In this document: one piece after another, positions 44,456 to 63,203 of the stretch | Position numbering within the stretch: position 1 is the first letter of the stretch | How the letters are laid out: every line of letters begins with the position of its first letter | NCBI GenBank assembly: GCA_950295325.1 | Contig: OX485803.1 | Span: 19,530,001 to 19,594,000 of the forward strand | DNA length: 64,000 nt | Reading direction: 5' to 3' | Origin: Polytrichum commune | Lineage: Eukaryota; Streptophyta; Polytrichopsida; Polytrichales; Polytrichaceae | Notes under the pieces: generated by a model | Seen by the model: the letters and a program-made list of their open reading frames with translations, nothing else | What the model was told of the DNA's origin: nothing | The model's database searches: none | Program-made: the position numbers and the translations under genes

Positions 44456-46582
44456 CAAAATATGACATTCATACTTCCAAAGTAGTATAAATCTCATGGG
44501 TTTCTTGCTATCAGTTTCTCACCAAAGTTTGTGGGTATGTATCTCGTTCAAATATGCAGCCCAAGATTTATGGCAACCATGTGAGTTGAAGGTTGAAATG
44601 TTGGGATGTTCTTTTCACTTCACTTGAAGAATAAAAGGGGTTTGTAAATTCAATCTTGGAATCAAGATTGAAGACTTTCAGTCATATTAGTAAAATCAAG
44701 TTTGGATGAATCAACCATGAACATGCAAGAGGTTTTTGGATGCAACACAAGTTTCGTTGTATGAGTCTAATTGGTAGAAGTAATTGGGAACACGAGAAAT
44801 GTAACTGAACAAGACTCACAAATCTTCACCCATTTGTTGACCGTACGAAACGATTCTCGTTCTGATCTGATGGCCAAAATTATTTGTGGAGTTGGAAGTG
44901 CCACATACTAATATTGTACCTTTAGAGACTTAAGAGCATGGCTGAACATGTGGGGCCTTGTACTACTACCGGTCGGGATACACCAGTTTGGCCACGAGAG
45001 TTCCTCCCAAAACTAGGTGTCTAGGTGGCATACTTCTCAAACCGAGAATGAGCACCTCATACCCTAGACTAATCTCTCACCACACCTTAGTACAACAAAT
45101 AAAGAACACTATCTGAGCAATTGAAACCACCTCAAACAATCCAAGAATGACCGCAATGTGAGCAACAATGAAGTTGAATTAAGTGCCTACAACATGCTCT
45201 ATACCAAGCACTCCAATGTTGTCGCCACGACCCATGTGCTCGTGTTGAGGTTGGACTTCATCACTCACGGTGCACATTGTTAAACATACGGAGGAAGTTT
45301 GTAGAGAGACTTCGTGTTCTCATCCGCCCACCCAGGATGAGAAAGCTTAAAGGGCCTTTGAGCCAACATCCAAGCAAGTAGGTGGACCTCTAGTTTTCCA
45401 AATCTACACCCTACAAAACAACTTGTCATAGGGAAAATTAGTGCCGTGACATGCCGGTAGGTGTGACCTCCATTTGGCGTAAAACGCCAATTAGGTACCC
45501 AATAATGGCCCGGGCCCCATATGTGTGGCCAAACCCGAATACAAAGCCATTGGAAATTGGTAAATGAATTGAGTCAATTGAACTTAAGCTTAAGATAGGA
45601 GCATCTTAAAACAAGACAACCCCCAAAACCAAGATCTAGAATAGTTTCCAAACAACCAAAGTGGTAGAACCTATTGTTGTGGTGTTTTTGGAAGAAAAAA
45701 AACGCAATTGGATACTTTCAATATCAATATGTAGTGCTCTAGTTATTGACAATAGGGTAGACTATACCACAACTAGGCACAACAACACAATTTCCACCTC
45801 AAAAATTTGTAAATTTCATTTCAATATTGGGAGAGGAAGAATAAAAACTTGCAGTACACATGGTTTTTTTCCCCCCTAACTTACGTGGGAGTAGTTTTTT
45901 CTGGTTTATAGGGCCACCACATGTATGCCAAATACCTCAACCTCTTGGTTTAACCCCAAATGTCCTATGCCACCATAATATGGTCTTGAGTAGTTTGCTC
46001 TAACCCCTTTGACACTAGTTTGGATGGCTTCTTGATTGTTTCAACTCCTCCTTCTCTTGTTCATGTTCAAGCCTACTATGTTCTGCCATGTGGATGGTTT
46101 TGATTCAACAAAGTTAGCTATCTTTTTGGATTAATTCAAATATGGGAGTGTGCTTTCAATTGGTTTACAATTTAATTGGTCCACGAACCAAAACTTTGCA
46201 TTTGTCACCTCCGCGGCCTAGGGACATTATATTCCAAACATGTTTTTTTTTGTTGATCCCTATGTGCAAATGATTCCCAATTGATATGAAAATTTGCATT
46301 ACACTCAAACGCAACATATCCTAAACATCTACCCTTGGAATTTTCCGTTGGACATGTGTTGGTGGGTGTAAATCCACGTGGAAGGTGCGCGATTGTGGCA
46401 CCGCTGCCTCAAATTGCAAAGCTTCCCAAAAATCACAAAACAATGGTTTCAAGCTTTGTGAGATGTTTTGAGTAGGTATGTTGCCTCTCTTTTGAACGAG
46501 GGTAACATATTGTCATTTGGAGATGATTCGAACAGAGGTTTGATCAAAAAACCAACCCCAATTTAAAATTATGAATTGTTGC

Positions 46583-46933
46583 CATCTACACAGTTGGATT
46601 TGTCGATAAGGTTGGAGATCTTCAGTCCGGTCGCTGAAACTGAGATCACATGAGCAGTCACCTCTAACTTGCAAACATCTACACGGCTGGATTTGTCGAT
46701 AAGGTTGGAGATCTTCAGCTCCGGTCGCTGAAACTGAGATCACATGAGTAGTCACCTCTAACTTGCAAACATCTACACGGTTGGATCTGTCGAAAAGGCC
46801 GGAGATCTTCAGCTCCGGTCGCTGAAACTGAGATCACATGAGTAGTCACCTCTAACCTGCAAACATGTACATGGTTGGATCTGTCGAAAGGGCTGGAGAT
46901 CTTCAGCTCCAGTCGCTGAAGTTGAGGTCACAT
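46583..46933. repeat. Minisatellite, four units of about 93 bp
   Basis: Units start near 46583, 46676, 46769 and 46863, each beginning CATCTACACGGTTGGAT and containing GGAGATCTTCAGCTCCGGTC followed by GCTGAAACTGAGATCACATG. The fourth is shorter and more diverged. AGATCTTCAGCTCCGG and the flanking bases could form a small hairpin. No coding role is seen. Confidence 0.95.
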
Positions 46934-49900
46934 TCGAGGGAAACAAGGGGTTGAATCAATGCAAACGATCATGAATCCGTTTGGGAACTGTGCCCCATGC
47001 TGCTGCTGTGGACCAGGATCAGCATGCTGACATGCACAATCGGTGGCCCCATTTGCAGCCTGAGTGAGTGATGATGGCAGCGCTAGTGTGATATGAATCT
47101 AATATAATATATTCAACCACCAATACTCAGCCTAAGCTTCAAACTAAATCCGATTCAACATACGATGTGTAATAAGGCTTGCCACCTTTGTTTAATGGCC
47201 CTGGCAATGATGCGGAAGCTGCCGCTGGCCACTGTGTTTAGTAAAGTGGCAGCACCTTTGCAGACTCCCGGGCTGCACAACTAACTCCACAACTCATGGG
47301 CTCCACCGTCACCATCACCCCAACCCCTCCAGCACCCGATCCTAATTATACAATTCCTCCGCAGCACCTCCAAACGGTCTCGGACTCCTCCTGCCATCGA
47401 GGAAATGGGGATGGGATGGGATGGGATGGGGTATTGACTGGGAGGACACAAAGAGACCTGCACAAGACAGGCTCACTTACTTGCTTCGTCTGAATTGAAC
47501 TTACACAAATTTTCAAGGAATCTTGGAAACCAAAACATGCTGCAGCAGTTGCAAGAGTATTAGTGCAGGAGTGGTGGAGCATAGCAGCCGCGATCCTGGA
47601 CTTAGTTTAGTTTGGTTGTAGGGGATGAGTCGAGCTTGACATGAAAGTAAGTAGATTCAGCCGTTAGAGACCCACAGCTTTGATGTATCTGCTACAACAG
47701 GGTATATGCCAGTGAGATTGGTTGACGAGAGAAGATGGGCTGACTTGCTTTGGAAGTGGCAGGTTCTTTTGAGCAAAGTGAACCCAACATGCTGTGTAGT
47801 TGCAAGAGTACTAGTAAAGTAGTGTGAGCAATCCTGGACTAGTTTAGTTTAGTTGAGGTAACTGTGGGGGATGGTGAAGGGTAGGGGATGAGAGGTTGAC
47901 ATGGAAGTGAATTCAGCCGTTGAGACCCAGAGCTTTGATGTGTCTGCAATTGGATGCAAGAGAGATTGATTTACGAGGAGAAGGTTACCATCAAGTTAGA
48001 TTCGGAAGGAATTAGGTGCAATGGAGTTTGTAAGGGTGAGGAGGCAAGAAGAGTTGCCGTCAATATGAAGGTAGGAGTTGGCAGGAGATAGATAGATGGG
48101 TGAATATAGAGAGGTAGTCTATTGAGTTTGCAGAAGTTTTTGAGGACGAAGCTGGCTGAGGCGGCTTGAATGCTTGCCTTGTTGTGACTCAGGTGAAGAC
48201 GAAAAAGGCTTTGAGGTCTATAGCCATATTGCTGATGTTTTAGGCAATGTTATGATGCATTCATAGCTTGAGTGCGATGATGCAAATGTACACAAGAAGC
48301 TTGCTGAAATGGAGGTTCTTAGAGTGAAAACATGCATCGAGGTTCTCAAGTCATTACGGATCTGAGCGGGTTAACTTGAGGGTTATATATGCTGCTGAGA
48401 TCACTTGGCAATGTGGATCATTTGAAACTGTGTGCATTTCGGGAGGAGATGGTAGAGTTCTTCTTCTTCTCCTTCGTAACAATCTAAGGAAAGGGAGGAA
48501 GTTAGCTACATACAGACATACATCAAGGCCGGTCTTTTGATGAGCGTAAGAATTGTGTGCAAAAAGGGAGAATCGAGTGGAATTATTACTTTGATGGAGC
48601 TCGATTGGTATTCCAAGAAGGTGTTCGCTTCAAATTCGGCCAGAAGGGTTGCGACTTTGACCTCCTTCATGGGCATTGTAAGTCTTGCTTCACATCCCGG
48701 AGGGTTCAGAGTACTAATGGAGTAGGAGAAAATTGAATTGCAAACTTACAAGCTGGGCTACTTAGTGCCCATATAGTCCTGTAACTTGGCATTTTGTGAT
48801 CCAGAAATTTCCAATCGCAAGGATATCGTGTTATTGTTTGCATCGGATTCTGGAAGGAGGTTGTAGCACAAGATTCGACGTTTTGAGATGATTTGTGTCC
48901 AAGTAGTCCAAAAGCTGATGTGAAGAATGCACTGCCTGTTGGTGCGGTGGAAACAGGTAGGGCAGAGATTGATGCTGGTGAAGCCATTGTACAAGCGTTT
49001 ATCGAGTTCCATTTCATCAAAGTCTTTACCGGCCACTGCCACTTACAATTACAAACAGGAGTTTGACGACTTGGATGACAACTTCCTGGACTTCCAACCA
49101 AAGTGCATGTCGCTTGGGAGGTCGAGGAAATGGATCATGTCACAACTGGATGAAAGAGCGCGACGGAAACACCACACCACTTGTTTTGCTTGCGTACTCC
49201 ATATCTGAACAACAACTTAATCCTCTAAGTCACCGTTTCGTTGACAGCAGAGGCAATAGTAATACCTAATCTATTCTTGCATGTGAGTACTTCGCTTCTC
49301 TCACTTTTCATCTAGGAAGGAGAGTGCCGAATAGGGAACCCCGTGTTCTAACCTCTTTAATAACATACCAGACAGGGTTCCCTATTCTGCACTTGCTAAA
49401 GCCATTGCACTTGGAGTAGATAGAAAAACCTCGGCGGTGTAGAAGTAGAAGTAGAAATAGAATTAGAATTACAAGTAATCATCATCATTCCTGTCACGAA
49501 ACATGCGCATGCTAGATCATCCCGATGAAGAAGCAGGCACTTTTATTTATCATATGTGAAAAATAAGAGGGAACACATACAAATAGAGACAAGAATTTTA
49601 CACTCTGCAAGATTAATTGTTAGGTCTTCATACGGTAGTCAGGGTTTTGTGGATGTTCCAATTCACATTGTGGTAGGCTAACTAAATTTTCACTCCAGAG
49701 ATAATCTGTGGCGACACTCCTTGGCAATAGATCCATACTTACTGAAATTCCACTCCTTTGCAGCGGGAATGATTAATGTTGCTTGCAGGAGTTTCTGACA
49801 AGGTTGAGCATGGTAGATCATCCTAACGAAGAAGAAGCAGTCACTTTTATTGACCATATGTGAAAATGAGAAGGAATACATACAAATGCAGACACGAATT

Positions 49901-50064
49901 TCACACTCTGCAAAATTGATCATGTCTTCATTCGGTAGTCAGGGTTTTGAGGGTGTTGTGATTCCATGGATCATCTTTGGCGACACTTCTTGGCAGTAGA
50001 TTCATGCCTCACGTACTGTGGCTTATATCTGGAAACAGAGAAGGCATGGACTGAAATGCTAAGA
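46934..50064. other. Intergenic with two local duplications and decayed coding-like sequence
   Basis: 47570-47735 and 47810-47990 are diverged direct copies (ATTCAGCCGTT, GAGACCCA, AGCTTTGATGT). Around 48195-48365 the plus strand reads EDEKGFEVYSHIADVLGNVM and then DDANVHKKLAEMEVLRVKTC with a stop between, which looks like a dead exon of unknown family. 49505-49660 and 49805-49960 are a further pair (CGGTAGTCAGGGTTTTG), continuing the duplication series of the kinase gene's 3' end. No intact gene. Confidence 0.4.
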
Positions 50065-55749
<5,685 letters not shown>

Positions 55750-57074
55750 GGTTACCTACTTGGTCTTGCAAGGTTATCCTCGAATCATATTCTCCATTTT
55801 TCATTTCGTCATTGTTCTCATCATCATCAGCAGCAGCAGTTTCCAGCATCCTTTACTCATATTTCCTATCTTTCAAGAGTCTCAGAATCGGCCGTCACAA
55901 CCTTGAAACGCACAAAAACCTCCAGGTGTAAGTAAGAACATCATCTCCACATACACAACTTTGCAATTCACCACCTCTGGTAATTACTGCGTGAAATTAT
56001 GATTGACCACGGAACATTCCGCAAATCACCGGAATATCCCTACACCCTAATTACAATTTCCATCAAGGTTGCTTATTACAAGACGGATGTCTGCTGTCTG
56101 TCTTACAGTAATAATGCATGAAAATGGAAATGGATTGCATCATGATGTTTGAAAGGAAGAGGCGTGAAGGAATGGTGGTTAGTGTTCCTTAATCCAGTCA
56201 TTCCTGATGAATTCGACGGTTGGTGACAACAAACGAACCTAGGTTTAGATTGATTGTTTGTGTTGAAGTGGGCTTAAGAAAGCGCTTGAAAATGGGCAAT
56301 TAGGCTCTGATCAAAAATGCCGATGACAAGTAGTGTGCGGATATTTGCATGGGATCTGAGGAGCCGCGTCTCATGGCCTCTAACCTTACTAAGCAAGAGC
56401 AACCCTAGTTCTGCCATGGCCATAACCAGGTTCGGATTTATAAGTCTCTTTGGCATGTAATGAAGAATACTTTTTGTTTGTTTCAGATTTAGAGTTGGCA
56501 ATAGAATGAAATTCTTTCCTAAAACTTAGAGTTTGGGCTGCTTCACACTTTGACTGTCCAAGTCGAGAGGCCATGGGATTGAATGGCCAAGCTTTGTTGA
56601 GAGTCCAAAGAAATGGGCTGAAAATAAATAGCCAATAAAATGTAGGAATTGGAGCCTTCAGCCAAGCATAGTGTGAAGCCTCCAAAGGCCAAGCCCAATG
56701 TCCAAAGGAAGAAGCAGCATCCCTCTTTATTCCCTGTCTAAAACAACCCCTACAATCTAACAGCCAAGATCTTGTCAATGTTTGGTTTTTTAATTAATAA
56801 AAAAATCAGCAGCCTCTCAACCATAGTTTGGGTTTTCATTCCCGTCTGACCCAAACTTCCTTCGAGAGTCAGTTGCCTTGGTAAAAAAGTTTTACCATGT
56901 AGGCATTTTAGATTACGACGGCCTTTGGACTTTGGCCTCCAGTGTGAAGGGTCGAGAGGCTGTATTCTTGGTTTCTTGCAATCTGATTGGTGGAAACCAA
57001 CGGCCTCTTGACCTTCGGCCATGGTCTGAAGCAACCCTTAAATCACAAGGGAGGAGCTAATATGGTTGCGACAT
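55750..57074. other. Upstream region of kinase gene and unassigned repeat-like sequence
   Basis: 55750-56260 should include the kinase promoter. 56280-57060 has minus-strand open stretches without motifs and words around GGCCAAGC and CCTCCAAAGGCC repeated loosely. Not recognised. Confidence 0.35.
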
Positions 57075-58087
57075 AAGTCGTGTACATTACAATTGATGTG
57101 GAGTTGACACTACATTGTTTTGTCGAATTAGTGTGAGTTTCCATTCAGAGTTACGCATTGCTATAACTTTTCATTGACATTATTGTTTTCCACCAACTAA
57201 GTTATATCATATTCTTCAATGTGCATACTAGCTACACTAAATATGATATTTAGTGTCATATTTTATTTAATGTCACCATGGTAACTTTTCGGATGACACT
57301 TATGAATAAGTTGAACAAATATTGTCATGGATGATGGATGAATTCATCCACTGGCAAAAACTCTACCATCTCTTGTCAGCAACTTGTGATGTAATATTGT
57401 CATGGATGATTGTAATTTGGATGAAAAGTTACTTGGTAAGTGAGAGTAATTCCGACACTGTAAATCTATAATACCCCAATTTTTTTACAAGAGCAAATAA
57501 TGTTGGAGTTAACATTTAGTGTTGGTGACACTATATTGTGGTCTACAAATATATTGAGCAAGACAATTAGGATTGGTGACACTAAATATCATACTTAGTG
57601 TATTTTTGTTATTTGGGTAAAAGAAGACACTCTCAATTAAATGTTATAGCAATGTCTAATTCCAAATGGTAACCCACACTAATTAGACAAAACAACATAC
57701 CTACCAAACCACTCTGCTTTGTTGGTTACTTGCACCTTTTATTTTACATGTTTTTTTCTTAAAGGGAATAGTCACTTTATTATTTTTTATGCAATTTGAC
57801 GTCATGAAGCCAAAAAAATCAAAAAACCAAAAAAAAAAATCACTAGTCACAATGGCATGATGACATTGGGCACTTTATACGAGCCAAAGATCATGCAAAG
57901 ATGACCAAAGAGAAATGCATGCACATTGAAAATTTATCATCCATTTAACTTTTGGGGATCGTAAAGTTTTTAACACCTTATCTATGGACATTTCAAACAT
58001 TGATCAGAACACTAATGGACTCATAGTTAGTGAGGTGATGTGGACAGATATTGGACATTGATCTCCATGAAATTGACAACAAAATAG
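57075..58087. mobile_element. Two diverged MITEs with TACACTAAATATGATATTTAGTGTC-type words
   Basis: 57075-57305 carries GTTACGCATTGCTATAAC and ends near CACTAAATATGATATTTAGTG. 57470-57700 carries AGCAAGACAATTAGGATTGG then TGACACTAAATATCAT, also present at 40660-40710. Both are AT-rich and non-coding; boundaries are approximate. The remainder to 58087 is AT-rich with an A/T tract near 57790-57840. Confidence 0.55.
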
Positions 58088-58455
58088 GTACACTAAATAG
58101 TCCTATTAGTGTGGGTGGAAAAGTAGTGTGGAAATAATTAACATGGGCCACACTTATTTTTTAGTCAAAGTGGAATTAATGTGGGTTGAAGACCCTAGGT
58201 TTTTCACTAAGTCTTCATGAAGACTTCAGACCAACACATTGGATATTTGTCTTAAGACAAAATTAACTAAACATAAAATAATTTACCCGCATTAATTTTC
58301 TAGAAAAACATCAAAAGAGACCCACACTAATTATCTACTAGAAATTTAGCATGGGTTAAAATTTAATGTGGCCCAAATCGATGGTAATTATGAGAATTAG
58401 GATGGGCTCTAGAAAACTGCTGTGGCCCACAGGAATAGGACTAATTAGGGTAGCT
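58088..58455. mobile_element. About 365-bp MITE with ACTAGATAGTC-type ends, copy 2
   Basis: Diverged partner of 39317-39684. ACTAAATAGTCCTATTAGTG at the left and GAATAGGACTAATTAGGGTA at the right, with shared inner words AATTAATGTGGGTTGA and ACCCACACTAATTA-like runs. Confidence 0.7.
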
Positions 58456-59400
58456 ACTAGCATCAACCTTTTCTTGGCACAAATTTTCACTCTGATCGAG
58501 GTTATAAGGTACTACTTTAGTATCAAACTTGTCAGGTTCATTGCGATAATTCAACTGATAAGAGAAAAATTGGCATGACACAGCAAACTGTGGCTCAGTG
58601 TAAGTTTCTGCAAACGGCCTTGACAAACATGACATGGAGATATATATATATATACCATCACCATATGACACTCAAAATAATACAAGACCATGATTTAGCT
58701 TCTAAGTTCAGACAAACATGGATTCTTTCCTATTTTGAAAAACAGTTCTGTTGAATCAATAGGTAGAACTCGGAGATGGATTATTCACAAAAAACTGCAT
58801 GTCAACATAAGGGCAGTAACTTATGTCCACACAATGAGAATATAGCAAAAGCAAGACATCAAACCTAGTTTTTTTAAATTGAGGGCATCACAGTACTTAG
58901 TGAATGTGGTAGCAACAAGTATTCAAGCTCTGCAGAGAGCTTCAGATTACAAAATGACTCATCTCAGTATAGCCCGAGGTTTTGGTGCTCATCAGGTACA
59001 ATATAACAAAGAACAGAGATAATTTGTCCTTCACTTCTCAAGATACAAAGTGCACTCCTCGGTCACAACTTTGAAAGACTTGATTGACACCAATATACTC
59101 TACAGCCTTCATCAATTTTTAACTGTAAGAGATAGAAAAGGCTATAATTTAAACCCTAATGATTGCTACAGAAGACGCAGGCAGACTTTGATGAAACCCG
59201 TGATGCCAGAAACCTTTTTTTGCCAAGAATTAATAGGTCAAAATATGACCTGAAATATATGATTAGATGACGGGCACCAAAAATGTACAAGTGGCAATTG
59301 ATGGTATGGCTGCAGACAATCACAGACTACTACCTCTTGCTTCCCCTCAAATAAGCTTTTTAGAAAAAATTGGAACATTGACTTGCTGAAGATTTTGACA
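58456..59400. other. 3' flank of the UQCC1-like gene, no gene seen
   Basis: AT-rich, with a TA microsatellite at 58640-58653. Likely includes the 3' untranslated region of the minus-strand gene that ends at 59401. Confidence 0.45.
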
Positions 59401-62400
59401 TCATGATGTCACAGCTCCATAATTCTTGGAAAACATAATATTCCCAGACAAGAGAGACTCTGAGTCTGCATACAAGAAAAGAAAAATTATTGTATATTTA
59501 CACCACAACATTACCATCATTTTGGTGATGAAAAGGTTCTCATAAAGCAAGACACCCTGACTTTATCTATATAGATGAACATTACTGACACATAACAAAG
59601 TCGTATTGAAAGCAGTGACTATGAAGACTCACCAGTTAGAGCAAGACAAGCTGCTTCTTTCCTCACATATCTTGCCAAAGTCTGTACGAAACAGATTTTA
59701 GTGTCAATTTCTGCTACACAATTCCAAAGCTTATTCAAGGGCAGACCAGTTGCAGCATGTAAACACATTTCTCAAGAATTTCACAGATACAGATTTTGTA
59801 CAACTTCTGAAATTATGAATCATTGTGCTTGTGCAATTCTGCATTTCTACTTGCAGTGAGAAATTTGTGTGGGCAAGTGAGACTGCAAACTTTCTTTCTG
59901 GAAAAGTTCAATTTCCACATAAGGTAGATGGGCCTTATTTGGTTACTTTCTGTTGTTTGCTACATTATACTACTCAAATTCATGAGGTTAAAATTTCCAT
60001 GTGTTGGCAAATGTATCTGAAGAATTTGGTTACTTTCTGTTGTTTGCTACATTATACAACTCAAATTCATGAGGTTAAAAATTCCGTGTGTCCGCAAATG
60101 TATCTGAAGAATCCAGGTAAGTTTTTCAGCTAATCTCGAATTGTAATTAATTATCAAAGTCCACTAGCAGTGAGCCATAAGGGCACAAGATCCCCCAATT
60201 ATGTTGACTATTGAACCTAGACTGGTTAACAAATTTTGAGCATGTACTCCAATTTTTTTTTAAACACGTCTTTTTTGTGTTCGTTCTTATATCTGCACCT
60301 AACCACCCACCCCACAAATATACGTGTCCAATTAAGATAAGTGACTGAATTGGGCCTGCTTACTTCAATGACTGCATTTTTCCATGTTGCTTCAAGTAAA
60401 TAAAACAAGGTTGAAAGGGTTCATCTTACATGTACAGGTGCAGCATTTGGTCCTGTAGGCATGATGGAGTCATCTTCTGCAAATACATTCCTACCAGAAG
60501 GAACAAACCAGACAAAATGCATATATTAGTAATCTCATATAGGTTTTCCAAATCACAAAGGTGAGAAAACTGATGACTAGAAACGAGAATATTCTTAATG
60601 AGCGATTTAAAATCTAAACAAGAGAGGTGAACTAGGTTGTGTGAGAAGTGATGCAGATACCTCCAAATAGCCCTGGCCAGCTCATCTTGGGCAGCATCAG
60701 GTTGCATGGCTTTATCATATGCTGTTACCGCACCATAGAAGTTCTTCTCTAGTTCCTTCATCCACTTGGAGACTAACAATTTCAACTGAACCCCACACCA
60801 ACCCCAGAACCCAGTGAATCAAATTTGGCACCAATAATAACCTAAGGTAAGCAGACCTTAAATGGACGCTTTTAACTCTGCACCCACTTCTCCTAGGATG
60901 CAAAACACACAATTAGTGCAAGATGATTACCAATTCCAAATCATGTCTGTAGCCATTTGCCTCATGATTTTCGGAGCTCGTATAAATGTTCAGTCATTAT
61001 GAAAGTGAAGATACTCGAGCTCATTAAATGGTCATACAGGTCCCCCTAATTATGTTGACTATTGAAGTTAGAATGTATAACAAATTTTGAGCATGTAATC
61101 GGATCTCTTTTGGAAACATGTCTTTTTGGTGTCTGTTCTTATATCCACACCTAACCACATGCCACTCAAACATAGCTGTCCAATTTTAAAAAGTGACCAT
61201 GAAAGGCCCGCATACCTTAAATGTGACTCCTTCCAGTAACAACAATCATAAATAACACAGATGCCTATATTTTAAGAGATTGAGGCAGAGGTAATGAGCA
61301 GTTACCCCTGTTTTAGTGATGCGCAGCTCAAGATCGTGGTTGAAAGTTTCATACAAGCACTGGCCAAAGGTTCCTCCCTCCTTGGTCTCTGCCCTCAAGC
61401 GGACCAGGCATAGCCACATGTAGATAACCAGCATGGCATGTGTTGTCCTGAAATTCTGTTCCAGAACAAAGTCTTTCCCCACACCAAAAGATGCCATTAG
61501 CAAATTTAAATAGAGAAGACCATCAGACAAGGTTCTCACCTACACCACATATACAAGAACATCCCAATGTAGAGGGCTCATTATGTCAACAAAACGTAAA
61601 TATTTCCCCCTTAAACTTTGCCATGTGTCACTCTTACATTGGTTAAGACCACTTGAATCCGATGTGGAAACTGCATTCTGGCACTAGGAAAGATGACATA
61701 GAACACCCACAACGGTAGTCAACTTCAACACTGCCATTTTGCAATAGCTTTTGAGCACCAATAATGAGAGTAACATGATCATTGCATTCACTACCACAGA
61801 ATTTGAGCTCCCTTTACACCAAAGCTTGAGTTGAAACCTCGAGCTTGCATTTTTGGGAGTTTAATGCTTAGAGTTGACAAGCTTTCATCAAGACTCGAAC
61901 TATTCAGAGCTTGACCAATCTTCAAGCTCTCAATAGTTTGAGTAAGTGTAAAGTGACCATGCTCAAAGTGAGACATCAAAGAGAGGTATGCCACTAAACA
62001 AAAAAGAATTCATGACAAGCCAAAGAATGCTTGAAAGCCCATTGGCTTGGAGTTCACAAAATGAGAGCTCAAACTCTCGATAATCCTGAGACACCTCCTG
62101 GAGGTAGCTTAGGATTTTCACTAAGAGCTTGTCGAAGTTGTTCCCACATGGAATCTGTCAAGCCGCCAATTAAGCGTTGCAGGCCCAGTAAAAAGTTCAA
62201 GCTCTCAACTTGAAAGTTCACATGTAAAGTGGGTTGTGTGAATAGGCATGCATAAGAGGCTCTCCTTTTTGAGCTCTCAAACCTCTTTAGTATAAATGGG
62301 GCATTTAATACTAACTTGAGATTACTGCAGTAAATTTGCACTCACTCGCATAAAGCTCAGGCTCATTCACTTGAGAAGAAATTCGGGTGTAGAGTGTGTT

Positions 62401-63203
62401 GGCCCCACGTATGAGTCGGCTTTGCTTCCCATAGTAACCCAGCAGCTTGAGCATTGCGTGCGAAAACCCTGAGGGGGCTGGGTCTACTACTCGAAACCTT
62501 GAATCTGGGGCCAAACCCAGAGAGTGAGCTTTAATTGCTCTTAAGTCTCCAGTTTCACTTGTCGCCTGCAAGCCCAGCCTTCTTGTTAAGTTAGAATGTC
62601 AAACTCAGGGTAAGTATGCTATTCAGTGTTTCAAAGTTTTGAAATCCCAAATTCAGGATGGGAGGTCAAATAACTTCAGAGAGCCACTCCAATCGTCAAT
62701 GTATTTGCCCTTGCATGGTGCGTAAGATGGCACAATATAACTTCAACTAGATTAGAACTATCTCCTTATCCTTCTCTTACTCTTTCGTTATTTCTATTGC
62801 TAACAAATTACATAAACTGAAGTCAATCTCTCTTTCTCAAAACTTTGAGCTATACATTTGATTCCACATAAGCAGAGAAATCGGTCGAAATGGGAATGTT
62901 ATGAGCTGAATTGCAATTTTCCTTTCTTTCAAGCCATCACAAACTGTTTCCCCTGACAATCAGATGGTGAACGCCTACCCATAATTTAATTTCGAAGAGA
63001 ATTGAGCACTGCAATGGCTTTCATTTCAAGAAATTTAATTGGTGTAGCATTGAAATAACCTTTTCAGGATGAGGAATATCGACGACCTCCTCGGCAGCTT
63101 GGGCGAACAATCGAGTCAAAATCTGCTGCGACGATGCTCTCGCAATCCTTTCTGCATTCCAGCCATGGTCTCGGACAACTGTTCTTGCCACATGGGCGAG
63201 CAT
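59401..63203 (-). CDS. UQCC1: Ubiquinol-cytochrome c chaperone (CBP3/UQCC1-like), seven exons
   Basis: Exons (minus) 63203-63060, 62565-62346, 61472-61306, 60785-60661, 60490-60430, 59681-59633 and 59465-59401 join in phase to 276 residues, ATG to TGA. The N-terminus is Arg-rich and low in acids (MLAHVARTVVRDHGWNAERI), as expected for mitochondrial import. The Ubiq_cyt_C_chap domain follows: LLGYYGKQSRLIRGANTLYT, QVNEPELYANFVLEQNFRTT, MLVIYMWLCLVRLRAETKEG, GTFGQCLYETFNHDLELRIT, LLVSKWMKELEKNFYGAVTA, YDKAMQPDAAQDELARAIWR, NVFAEDDS and TLARYVRKEAACLALTDSES. The protein helps translation and assembly of cytochrome b into respiratory complex III at the inner membrane. Length and exon joins agree with plant homologues. 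Introns carry family A repeats and an 87-bp tandem duplication. Confidence 0.93.
59941..60114. repeat. 87-bp tandem duplication in an intron
   Basis: Two adjacent copies (59941-60027 and 60028-60114) starting GGTTACTTTCTGTTGTTTGC and ending ATGTATCTGAAGAATTT or AATCC. Only a few differences separate the copies, so the event is recent. Confidence 0.95.
60187..60405 (-). repeat. Dispersed repeat family A in intron
   Basis: Reverse orientation copy: CCCAATTATGTTGACTATTG, ATTTTGAGCATGTACTCC, CCTAACCACCCACCCC. It pairs with 61040-61215 in the next intron of the same gene. Confidence 0.85.
61040..61215 (-). repeat. Dispersed repeat family A in intron, second copy
   Basis: CCCTAATTATGTTGACTATT, AATTTTGAGCATGTAATCGG and GTGTCTGTTCTTATATCC. 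The closest relative in the window is 60187-60405. Confidence 0.85.

Larger units (their letters stand above)
39685..46582. other. 7-kb gene desert of AT-rich, diverged repeats
   Basis: No convincing coding sequence on either strand. Visible pieces: 40500-40715, a diverged MITE with CACTAAATATGATATTTAGTG ends shared with 57240 and 57500-57610; 41425-41440, an ATGC microsatellite; 41890-42075, a family A repeat; and 44425-44455, a TAA/AAT microsatellite. The remainder was not recognised. Confidence 0.5.

Noticed and set aside
48706-49101. 131-residue minus frame and overlapping plus frames
   Set aside because: No motif, no supporting splice structure and similar openness on several frames. 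Treated as chance or a decayed sequence.
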